DNA of 64,000 bases from Ptychodera flava (Eukaryota; Hemichordata; Enteropneusta; Ptychoderidae), in assembly GCF_041260155.1 (NCBI RefSeq), contig NC_091941.1, positions 20,035,747 through 20,099,746 on the forward strand. Direction: 5' to 3'. The position numbers and the translations under genes were made by a program. Shown one piece after another: positions 46,124-58,577 of the stretch. Under the pieces are notes generated by a model. That model did no database searches, was not told where the DNA came from, and saw only the letters and a list, made by a program, of their open reading frames with translations. How positions within the stretch are numbered: position 1 is the first letter of the stretch; the number at the start of each line of letters is the position of its first letter.

Positions 46124-46667
46124 TTATTTGATGAAGTCTTGAAGATTAAAGTACTCTTCTCTATTTTCTAGCTTTTGCCATCGGTCATGGAGAGCTTCAT
46201 GGAGGTAGTTGAGGAGAATCTTACATAGGTTTGATCGCACTCTCTTTGGCAGGTCGAACCACATCATCGAGTCCTTCTTCACCTCCAGCCGTTTGGTGAT
46301 GGCGCCGATACGCGTCAGCTGAACGGTCCTCGCGTTGTTTCGGTAGAACTTCCACCACATGGTGGCTCTCTCCATGATCAGCGGATGCCTGGCCTGTCGG
46401 ATGGTGCTCGACATGTTCATGAACAACCGCGCCCTGTTCCGTCGGATCGTGGGACAGTGCAGTATGAGGTGTTTCTCGATGGTCCTGGCGCTGGTCTTGG
46501 TGAAGCACAGAGAACACGTGCCCAGACTTTTCTGTTTGCCGGTCGTCTGTGTGCGCGTTTTAAACTGATGTGAGTATTCCAAATTCGTCCTGGCGAAAGT
46601 GTTGAACTTGTTCATCATGACGTCGACGTCTTGTTCCTTGTAATAATGAATGACCTTGCTCTTGAGA
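46124..46667 (-). CDS. Candidate terminal exon with C-x2-C...H-x4-C knuckle
   Basis: A 181-codon open stretch with a good acceptor (TTTAACCTTCCAG) at its 5' end and a stop at 46124. It reads VIHYYKEQDVDVMMNKFNTF, then CSLCFTKTSARTIEKHLILHC, a zinc-knuckle-like C-x2-C...H-x4-C, then a basic helical tail (KRVRSNLCKILLNYLHEALH). It is GC-rich in third positions like the polycystin exons and unlike its surroundings. If spliced from a GT donor at 47357-47356, the phase fits and it would replace the short tail of the polycystin, giving at least 1731 aa. The knuckle also resembles C-terminal modules of LINE proteins, so it may be a retroposon fragment or a separate gene. Confidence 0.45.
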
Positions 46668-47323
46668 CTGGAAGGTTAAATAGAGGTGAACAGAAAACGA
46701 TTAATGTCAACACTGATCCCAATGAAAGGGAGTTTTATGAATATATGGATAGAGATCACACGGGGCTAGGATGCCAAGTTTATGATTTTAGGCGCGTAGG
46801 CCTAATGACACTTTGGGGCGTACTTTCCATTTTTTGCTTTCATTTGCTTTTACGTTAATTTTAAGATTCCACGGTAACTCAAACAGTATTGGTACTTTTA
46901 CCGCAAAAATGAGTATGCAAATAATAACGAGAATTGCGTAGCAGGTTGCAGATATTGATGCAGTACAGTTGAATGCATTGCCGTTCGAAGCCCTGTGACT
47001 TACAAGCAGGAGAACAGTTTTCGTTCTCTCACCTACGAGTGAAAACACGGTTTGCAGACCGCCTACAAGTAGTTTCTGTAGCGCTGAACATGCCCACATA
47101 TTGCTATACCTTAGACAGTATATCCCTACATCGAATTGGTTCCATGTAGGTTCCACATTATTTTCCAAACAGAGTTACCCCATTTTCTCATTTTTTTTTT
47201 CAACCTGTAAATGAATTTCGTACTCCTTTGGATTTTCTGAATTTATCATGATGATGACGGCAATGTTAAGAGTCACTTTTCAGTTATCACAGTCGCCCCT
47301 TAGAGGGTGAAGTGCGATAAGAA

Positions 47324-50300
47324 CTACATTGTCAAGATAAAAATGACATCAACAAACCTGTTCCTCCAAACCATCTTAAGGAATGCTTCATACTCTCCGG
47401 CTAGACGTGACTCGATGGCTTGCACGCGTTCCATTAATTTTTCAACATTGTCCTTTTCCCTGGGTACGGCAGACGCTATCCTGGAAGCAACATCCATCAG
47501 GTCATCGAACTCGTTCTCATCCAGCTCTTCCTCCTCCTCGAACAAATCCAAGCCCAGTATACCCCTCACCTGGCCCCACACATACTCCACCAGTTCATAT
47601 TCATTCTTCTCTTGGTCGCTGCGGGCTTTGGCCACGGCGAAGGCCTTCAAAATGATGGAGATGAACATCGTGGTCAACACGAAGTAGATGAAGAATATGA
47701 ACAGGAAGAAGAGCAAGGGTCCGAAGATGCGGTTGGCCTCCACGAGTGCGTCGTAGTCGAAGATGCCGAGCCAAGCCGATATCAGGGTCTCCACGGTCGA
47801 GACCGCCGTCCGGTAGTCGTCCAGGTTGGCTCCGAGTGTCAGCTGGAATGCGATGCCGAAGGCGACCATGACGATGACGAACTGGACGCCGAACGCCGCC
47901 ATGTCGACAGCGGACTCCTTCAGGGTCGAAGACAGCAGGGACATTCGACGGTTGAAACGCAGGATGTAGATGAACTTGAGCACGGACAGGAAGACAACGC
48001 TGGCGAGAACATAACCAAAGAGCTCCATCCAAACCACCATTCTCTGTAGGTTCAAAAACGCGTTTGCTGCCGAAAAAATAAAAAAAAAAGGTGATAAACC
48101 AAGGTAATAAACAAAACAAAAAATATATAGAAGAAACTAACTAGAGTGCTTGGAATAACAGGGCACTGCGAATCGCTTTTAATATATTAATCGTGTTTCA
48201 CCCAAATTTGTAAATAGAGAATTCAGTGTTCGTGTTAACTTTGTGAAACTTTGACTACGAAACATATTTAGGTATAGACGTCTACAGCTATAGGCTGATC
48301 AGCAATGGATGTACCTACCGTCGTTGCTTATTTCCTCGAGTGCGCTGCTTAGAAAAATGTTCTTGTAGAAATGTATCGCGATACCTCCGATACTTAACAT
48401 CGTCCTCAGTATCTGGAAAGCAAAAACAACGATTCAAGGTCAGTGACAGTTGTCGCAAAAGTTCAGTTCGATTGTCCGCTTCAGAAAGGGCACATAAAAA
48501 GCTGAACTTGAACGGTGAACACGAGACATGGCAACAACTAGATAAATTCCATTTTTATACATCAACCATCGAGAAGACATAATTTTGCGTGAGCGCTAAA
48601 ACTCATACGGAGCGTGCGTTATGAATGTCCTGCGGGTGTATCTGGTCGGTCATTGGTGAACGGTTAGGGGTGCCAGACTTCGTCTCGCGCTCTTTACGTG
48701 TTGACATTGCACGAAATGGGTCAATACTCGGCCCATTTGATGCCCCAGTCACGAATGTAAGATGCATAAGCTTAATAACAAGGTTATCACGAAGACACCG
48801 CAAAGGATGTGCGGGGATCGGACAATTAATGGCGCTGCGCATCGCCCTCCGCTGACATCGGGCGATACGCTGCGCCGTTGTCCCCGAGCATCCTTTGCGG
48901 TGTTTTCGTAATATCCTCATATTGTACTCATTGTGCAGACTGTCATAAACCGCTACGTTATGAATACGGGATCTGACAGATAATCGTTGTAGCAAATGAA
49001 TCGCCCGTACCAAAGAACGGACCAACTTTCGATACAAAAGACCAAAAATGACTGTGAAAATCATACCTCTGCCCACGTCCAAAAGCTCTTGAAGTAGCTA
49101 CAACCCATCTTTTTTAACCGCAAAATTTCGACGACAAGATAGTAAATGACGAAGATCATGAAAATGACTTCACAGGCTACGTAGAACATAGCATAGCTGC
49201 CGACGTAACTGTACAGACGGAGTGCGTATACGGTCGGGAACGCTAGCGATGCCCCAGTTGCTGGAAACTCGAGGAGCAATGACACCATACTGAAAACGAA
49301 ATGGGAAAGCCGGGTCAAAAACACTGAGAACGAGTCTGAACAACAGGCTATCCATTATTATAGTGTACCAGTATACTGATGGCGAAAATACTGCGATCTG
49401 ATCGATCGAGATGTGAAGGTATCGATACTTTATTTGCGATATAGCACAGTTGGAACACGCAAAAGCTCCGATTTGAGAAAAATCCCCTTTGAATGTTTCA
49501 CATCAGAATTTCAATATACTGTTACGAAACCACCTAAACGTATACATCACTCGATTTAAGCTAATCACTCAATATATGCTATCGCTCGTGCATACATGCC
49601 GTGAACTAATCAACATTTCGTGGTATGCCCATCGCTATAGGATTATTTATTGCTTGAATATTGCTGTAACCCATAGTGAGATCGCACCTGCATGATCATG
49701 ATGAACACCCTAATCCGTATGAAGTTGTTAAGGTGGTACTCGCATAGAAATTGAAATACTTAAACTTGACTCAAACTTGCTGTAATGAAACTTTAAACTT
49801 TTCCTTTTACAAAAATCAGGGATCACCATGCAAAATTTGGTACCAGAAGCAAATTACTCGTGCGTGCAATATTTACGACACCTGAAATTCAAAATGGCCG
49901 CCATATCTATCAAACAAGGAAAAAATAGATTTTCACATACATAAGGAGTGAAAACTTTATTTACTCCAGGAACTTCAAAATGGGCACGCATAAGTGGAAG
50001 ACCAAAAATATATAGTAAAGCTTTTAGAGTTCAAATTTATATTTCCTCACTAGGTAAATTCTGCCTTTAAAAAGAGGTTTTTTAAAATTTCTAACAGGGA
50101 GTCAACAGAATAAGCTTATGGCTCTTTCCCTCAACAAAAACCTCACTTGCAAAATTCAGTTCTATCTGTTCTCACCTGAATAAATTAATGTTTGCATTGT
50201 ACAGGGAGAACTCCACAAAGACGGCCCTCGTGTATCGGTCCAGCCACCTGGCATTCGATAGGTATTCCACCGTCGACGAAGCTGGGCATAACTTGAACCT

Positions 50301-53300
50301 GAGTCAGAGGCAAAAAGTTCAACTGAGATTGAGTGCACTTGACTACATAGGATGAACGGTGACCCAATTTGCCGGTACGAAGTTAGACCTGCATCTCTTT
50401 TCGTGTATCGCATTACGCGACATGATGGTAATTCTTGTTGGATGCAGAAATCAATTTCGACGAACTATATGCAGCATTTATCGAATTAGGGAAGTTTTCT
50501 GACGAGAAAAATTCTCCGATTCGCTCTGAGTCAAACAAAGAATTTCCTACACGATTAAGACAAAAGAACAAGATACAATTTGCATTGGATCGAAATTCCG
50601 TTGAGTTCTTCTATTCTAATTGTAGTGCTTTCATGGCGTAAGCTAGAACGTTTGCAAGCACATATACGTTCAAGTTGTAGCCTATATTGTCACTTTCAAG
50701 GAGCGCCATGTTTTGGATTTTGTAGAAAGAAGGAAAAGATTTGTTTATTTGTAGAATTCTGTAAAAAGGAATGTTCGACTGTCTAGCATTGTTCATAGGA
50801 AAATCCATAAATTACGATTTACAAATTAAAAAAAAAACTGTGGTGATATTCCAATCTTGCGCTTGAGTATTTACCAAATAGTTTCACCCTTGGACTCCGA
50901 TCCTGCCAAACGTCTGTACTTGATTTAGCAAGTGAATCTCGATACTGTGCCACGGTTTACAAAAGTTCTAACTAAGCATCTCGCTATTCCTAGGTGTATT
51001 ACAAGTATCTTGAGTGTTCACAAAGTAACTTGCCTAACTCAGCCACGTAGCCATCTCCTCCAAACATCCTCCTCACCCCGTAGACAGGGACGCCGTCGAG
51101 TTCCGACGTCGACCTGTACGTCCAGGCGGCATCGCCGTACCCCGAGTTGTTCACGGTGGACCAACCGTGGAAGTAGGATTGGTTGTCTGCTGCAGAATAG
51201 GAATACTCCTCGATACACTCCGCCACAACACCGTCTGCTGCTTCCAACACGTCGCAAAGACCTGAAAGACGAGCAGCGAATGAAAAATAAGCTTTGGTAG
51301 TCCTAGAAAGATGTAGGCCTAAGCACTATCACTCGTCAGAAGTTAGGACAACGGGTTTCTTGCTGATGGTTCCCTGGGAGAACAAAGGCACGTCTTTGGG
51401 GAGAGCTTCCCACCTTGTCGCCTTCTTTCATTTTTCATCCCCCTCCTCAGTCATATCCACTTTCTACCTTGATTGTTGTCCCAACTACGCAGTTTCATAT
51501 AAATGCAGAGAAACTGAAAGCGGTGTGAAATAAACTGTATACTTATTGACCGCCAAGATATGTATCAAGTTAAAACCATCATATCATGATCATCAGCGGT
51601 CATAGCTTTTAATGGACCGAGAGTGCAGTTACAGCGCCCGCTAATGCTTCCAAATTGAAACACTTAACATTTGCTCAATCTTTCCGTAAGGAAACTTTTA
51701 AGGATTGCTTTGGAAATCGAGAATGAAAATCGAGTGTAGCCCGGGCAAAATTTGGTACCAGTGAAACACGTTACTAAATAATTACCAACACTTGAAATTC
51801 AAAATTGCCACCAAAATTTAGATTTTTACAAATATAAGCAGGCGAAAACTGAAGTTATCCATGAGCTTGAAAATGAACATCAACAAGTGGGAGACCAAAA
51901 AAGACTTGTGAAGGTTGTAGATTCTGATTATCTGACCCCAAGGCGCAGTCTACGTTATGAAAGTCTCACAGAATAAAAATGTAAGGTAATTTTCGTCCCT
52001 GCTTTCGCTTCAAGTTTCTGTTTTCGTAAACTTCAAAACACGGGCAGTATCAGTAAATCAGACGACCAACCTGCTTGGACACGTAACTGACGGAACCTTG
52101 GTGGACCCACTCTGTACGACAACATGTCCGAGGCAAACTTCAAGTCGAAAAGCGTTATATTGTTGCCGTTGTACCAGGTCCCGGGGTAGAGCACGGGCAA
52201 CAGGACTCCGTTCACCCACGTGTAGAACGAAGTAAAACCGAATTCGATCTGCAAAAAAATTATTAAATACACCATGCAGATGATGTTCATTTGTGACTTG
52301 GCAAATAAAGGCAGACACGCACAATTGATTTATATTTTCCGTAACCGCTTCCGGTCTTAAAACTGTCTCTTGTTGAAGGAAAGAGTGCAAAACTTTGAAA
52401 GTCAGATAAAATACTCGATTGCAAACGTTTTATTGGAATTAGGAAGATGGCGTGCATTTTCTATACGTTTCCTTTGTCTAAGTTAATATCTTCTAGTGCA
52501 TTAAGGCGCCTTTCTTAATGTATTGAAGACAATTATAATACAATTCCCATGGTAGAGGGACTGCACGACTGTGACATGATGAATTCATGTTATGATAGAG
52601 ACATGGTAGGGTTTCCATAATTGTTATGCATGTTTAATTTATCAGATTTGTGTATGCCCCCTTTGTGACTGACTCAAGGTAAGTATGTAAAGTATGACAC
52701 ACTACATATATATTTGATTTCAGAGAAAAACTTACATTATTGTATGGGATGTTTTCGAAGAAGCTGCTGTAGACAGATTTGCGATAATAGAAAGCCATCA
52801 AATCTTTGTTACCGTACGCTATGATCAATAGAAATAGTAAGTAGAAAGAATAAGCTACTATATCGCGGACTATTCCACACATCTCAGACTCTTTCTGTCG
52901 CTGTATACGAGCGTTTTCCAGCGTTTCTGGACTCGGGGGGTCTTGAGGTGGAGGCGGCGGTGGTTTGTATTTGATCAGATCTGGAGAGAGAGAGAGAGAA
53001 AAAAGAATTTGACATCAAGCAAATTGAACGACGTGTCCAGTTGTAATTAAACCGAGGTGATTCTGAGTAATGTCAGCAACATATTGTATTTACAACCATT
53101 GACTTTCCTCTAATCAGACGGTAAAATTATCTCAGACACAAAAATACTGAACCGCTGCTATTGTTGTTATAATTCATCGTCTTTCCTTGTTCCCTAGTTT
53201 TTAACTGAACAGCCGATTGGATAACAGACATAGAAGCAATTTCACAAGTTCGCAGCATCGAATTTGTAACCGTACTTATGGTTATCACACGTTGTTCAAT

Positions 53301-56300
53301 AACGAAACAGCCGTACCTTCATCGTCGTAGCCGTCGTCGTGTAAGTACTCCTCGTCGTCAGCCAGCTGGATGTCGTATCCGGTCGTTTCAGACAAATTCG
53401 GTGTCTTGATGATCAACGCCAGCAGTATAGCGATGCAAAGAACCTATGGATGAAGGGAAACGTATCGTAAAATGATTGCCCATAACTAGGGCTGAGCTCG
53501 TAAGCTCAAGCAGCTATGCATATTTAAAGATAGTGACAGTTCACTGAAACGAAATGACTGGAGCGTTATTTATTTTACGTCAAAAGGAACCCATTTTTAC
53601 ACTGTGGTTACAAAAACGTTATTCATGGAGACACCGGCTTTTGGATGGCTAGTTGAGCGAGATTTAGGTTTGAAATTTTATAAATGAACGAATCATTTCA
53701 TCAAGCACTTCACGAAGTCTTTCTTCTCACAAGTATCGGAATTTCAGAAAGAAAAAGATGATATACTCACCTTCACCGGTTGTATGACCAATATGCTTTC
53801 GAAGAAAGAAACAAGAAATGAAATGAGCCATTCCAAAGACTTTTCATGACCCCACTGCATGCTATACAGAACAGTGAAAAATGCTGAGGTTGCCGAGGAT
53901 AAAAATACGAGGACCCATCCGATGTAAATACACCAATGGGGAAACATAAAGGGCTTTTTCTTCTTCTTTTTCTTGGCCTCTTTCTCGCCATCATCAGTAG
54001 TTGGTTCACAGTCGCTCGAGGCATCGCCTGACATTTCACAATCGTCTCCACGTTCCACGTCTGTCTCATCAGGACAAACGCCCTCTGAAGATTGTCCATT
54101 CTGTGCACTTTCTTCAATTATCTGATATTCGGCGGTCGATGTACTTGGTATGCCAGGGTCATTCATCTGTGGCTCTCCCAACAATGGGAACGCACGGGGC
54201 GAAGTCCCCCGGACTGGTTCATCTATACTCTCTGTTCCGCTATCTACCAAAGCTTGCTTATCACCGTTGAAGTCATTCTCATCATTGTCAAGATCTTCAA
54301 GGACCAGGGATGTACTTGATTTGGCCGGGCAGCTATTTCTCCTGGTTCTTGCGCTGCCCGCTGACTGACTCCGCTCGGTGGCGCTGTTCAGCTGGCTGTC
54401 ATCCTTGCTTTGTCCCTTCGAACTCTCCAAGTGCCGCTCGGCTGGATCGCTCTTCACAGCCCACACCGCACTTCCCGGCTGAACTTCACCGCCCTCCTCT
54501 GATTTCTCTTCTTTTGTCTTCTGCTCTTTCTTGTTGTTTTGATTCGGTTTCTTTATCAGCGTCGATATGGTTACAGGCTGTTTCGGACGGCTCTTTCTGA
54601 ACAGCTGTATGACGGCGACGTTGACCGGGAACACGACGAGACTGCTCATGATGCCAATGATGATGGCTTGTAAGCTGAAGGTAATGGGACCTGCAAAGAT
54701 CAAACATCACCACTGTCCATTGATATCGCACATTCAATACATCTGGCATTGCATGGAGTCAGAAAGAGAAGACGTAACATAATGTACGTCTCCACTGAGA
54801 CATATAACATTTAGCAAATCACAAGCTGAATGCTGTAACACGTATTTTCAGACCAAAAACAAATGTTTCTGTTCCTTGACATTCAGCAAAAGTGATGCAG
54901 GGACGCGTTCTTTTTCTCGTTTTCCCTTTCTTTTTTTTATTCCTAACAATGCTGGTTTGGCAATATCGATGCAACAGTTATTGTCTTTTATCACTGGCTG
55001 CATAATAGTTCCGTTTTTTTTCCTTTTAGCATTTTTGGACATGCAAATAGGGATATCAAGGATATCTGTATTGATGAGTTTGTAACCCCCCCCCCCCCCA
55101 AAAAAAAGCCATGACGCGCAGGTTCTGAAATGACGTGCGCGGTGACCAGAAACGATTTTTTTTAATTTTTGACCTAACGATAACAATTCTCATTATAATC
55201 AACTCACACGAGCAGAGAGTGTGGCATATGTTACATTCCAAACATTGGGAAAAAAATTAAAATTATATAGTATTTTAATCGTGACTGAACGAGGATGCCA
55301 GTCTTTGACAATCCAACAAACTTATAGAGATCGTCTACCCACTTTACAACACTAAAAATGAGAGTTCGTCAGGACGCCACAAAACTGCCTACCTAATTTA
55401 ATGACATGATCGTTTGCCTGTGCGCTGTCCTCCTCGTCTTCTCCTTTATACCACATGCAACTTGCGATCATGGTCGTGTACAGCAGCGACAGGCAGCAGG
55501 ACAAGCGCTGCACCCGTGTAAAGCTGCTGTGCGACGGACGCGAAACGATGGAGAACCAGATATGACCATCTGTGAAGTCTTTCTTGGCGTTGTTGGAGAA
55601 CTGGTGTTTGAAAGTTGTTAGTTCCTTGTCAGTAGCCTGTGTCAGCGTCCTTTGTATTTGGCAATCTCCCCTGTCGACAGCTAACCATTTGTCGCACAGA
55701 AAATTCGTCCTGAAATGCAGAGATTTGGTGTTTAGTAGTGAACAGTACTTAATATTAAGTTCAAACCCTAACCAACTTATTCATGAAATATTCCAAAGCC
55801 AAAACCAACCCTAACACCACTTTACAACTTACCTACACATTCCAACCAACTAGGCAAAAACCAACCTTGGCACATAGCCATGAGTCACAGGTTAATCTAC
55901 CTGCATTTATCCCTATTCATCTGTTCATCCATAACTGTCCAGCAGATAGAGTGCAATTATACTTCGTCATTCCACTTTTCCTTCACATCATGGAAGTATA
56001 CTAGCGAGGCTATAGAGTACTCACATGCCATTACTGACCCCGATATATCTCCTATGTTTTACTCAACTGCCGAGCGGATACTCTGATTCTCATTTTTTTT
56101 TTTTACAATTTTTATGATTTATCGTTTGTAGGTTGGGGCTCAGTTTGTAGCTCTGAAGTAAGTAAAGTTTTTGACCATCTTAGTTTTGTGAAAATAAAAA
56201 GATTATTTTTTTCCAAAAGAGTTTTAACTCTATGGAACAACGTTGCTGCCTTCTGAGGTTTATTAGTCGTATTTGATGAAATGACTTCATTATCTTATAA

Positions 56301-58493
56301 GGCAATGCCAATATATTCTTATGTTACATCAATATATATTTAGGTAATGCCGTTATATGATAAGGTATTGTCAATATATGATTAGGTGACGCCTTTATAT
56401 TATGAGGTATTGTTAATATATCATAAGGTACCGTTAATATATAATTAGGTGATACCAATATATAATTTAGTAATGTCTTTATATGATAAGGTTGTGTCAA
56501 TATATGATTAGGTGACGACTTTATATTATGAGGTGGTGTCAATATATCATAAGGTACCGTTAGTATAGATAACATTGAATCATTTTCTTCTTATCAAACT
56601 TTCAAAGAAAAATGCTGAAAATGCTTTTCCAAATAAATGGTATTTTATCTTATCTTTCTCTGAAAAAAAAAGTTTCGGAAGTTTCGCTGGAGAAAACTTG
56701 AGCAAAAGTTTAAGTCTTTCAATTTCCAGGCACAAAATATATACCCTAACACTTTGAGTGCTGTAACTTTTCCATCAAAATTTTAGTGCAACATTTTGTC
56801 AATTTTTATGAATTTTTCAGTAATTTTTTGATAATTTTGAACCAAATGGGCATCACATTTTATTGGCTAAAGTTTTTCATCACATTTTTGGCAAAAAACT
56901 GTAAAAAATTGACTGAGCTATATTGAATTATTAAATGCAACAAAAATTGACTTTGGCGCTCAAAGGGTTAAATTCAAGCGCTGTATGGGGATATGAACAG
57001 ACTTACACATCTTTTGTCTGCAGATCTTGAACGACAACCTTGCTAAGATACCAGGACCCATTGTCCCCTTTACCGCTGTTATCGTGCCATATACGAACAG
57101 CAGTAAGGTCACCCAGTGACGAAGGCACCGCCATAAGGAAGCTGGATATTTTGCCCTTTTGGAATACCTGCAGAGAAGAAGCCAGACTTATGAATGTAGT
57201 GTTTCAAGACATAGATGCAAAGTGACGGGGATGCGTGACCGATATTCAGTCATTCCCAGTTAAAACTGACATTGATAGAAGCAGTAAGTTGCAGCATAAC
57301 CCAAACGCACGGTTGAAAGCTTTTAACACATCTGAAAGGAGATGGAACATCGTAAAAAAGGTAAGATCTAATCGGGCAGTCGTGTACATCTGCTCTTGAT
57401 CAAAAATCGTAAAGATTGATTATTTGTGCTTATTTACCGTTCTTTTCTTGTCGGACAGTATCCGAACTTCGCTTTCTTTCTGCTCGCCGCAAAGAATCAT
57501 GAAGACCTTTGACCTCGTGCCCGATCCTGCGCGAATTCCGGTGTAGACAGAGAGTTGGTAGAGGAACTTGTCTCCCGGTTTGTTGTCTGCCAATGGCGTT
57601 ATACCCCACTGTAGTGAGAAAAAAAGAAAATTATGCAATTGCAAGATAAAACGACCACTTGAAGAGAAAGACTCCTATAACGACGTCACCGAGTTGGCTT
57701 TACAGAAGCAGCGTACAAGTGTAAAGTGCTTCGTCATTGTCTATGAGCTGTCGACAATTTTTAGGTAAAACGCGAAAAGTGAACTTTTGAATTTACATAC
57801 TTTGAAAAATATTATTCCCCAGGGACAAAGCAAGGAGATGTAATGTCGTCAAACGAACGGTGAAATTATTACTGAATTAACTTCTCCGAGATGCCGTATC
57901 CCGTTGCAGATGAAGAACAAAGTCCGCTCCACAGTCGGTCACTTGTTGGCTGCAAGTTTGGTCTGCGACTAAAGGCGGCCAATAGATGCACGTCCGCGTA
58001 TGTGCATCTAATAAGTGACCGTTGTCCGTTCATTCTTTCTGCTCTAGGAAAAGCGTCGAAAATGCTCTAATCGTCGATTGTCCAGCTACTTCTGTAGTTC
58101 GCCCCTGTTTCTCCGGTGTATGGATTGATAATTGCCCGATTAAAATGAACAGCACAGCAACCGCAGTTACTATAGTAACGGATGTAGCAACATTACCTTT
58201 TCCACGTCTTTCTTGTCTTCCCTCCTTGCCCAGATGGCAACGATAACATACAGGGCGAAGATGACGATGACGGTGGAAAACACAGAGGCGTTGTCGGCAA
58301 GGTTTGCAAAGTTAGCGAACGCTTCGCTGAAGTCGATAGTGTTCGGCGGAACCACAAAGTCTGATCCGAATGACGTCAGATGGGTACATTTGCATATGGT
58401 TTCAAACGAAGTTGACTTGTTATCAACCTGCAGGAACATTCACATTGTACCTACGTTAGTTGGTGTTCCAATTGTAGGAAAGAGCAATTACAT

Positions 58494-58577
<84 letters not shown>

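Noticed and set aside
47601-48119. Long alternative frames on both strands over the channel exon
   Set aside because: Shadows of the polycystin-like exon 47358-48066, whose own frame carries the conserved channel motifs.
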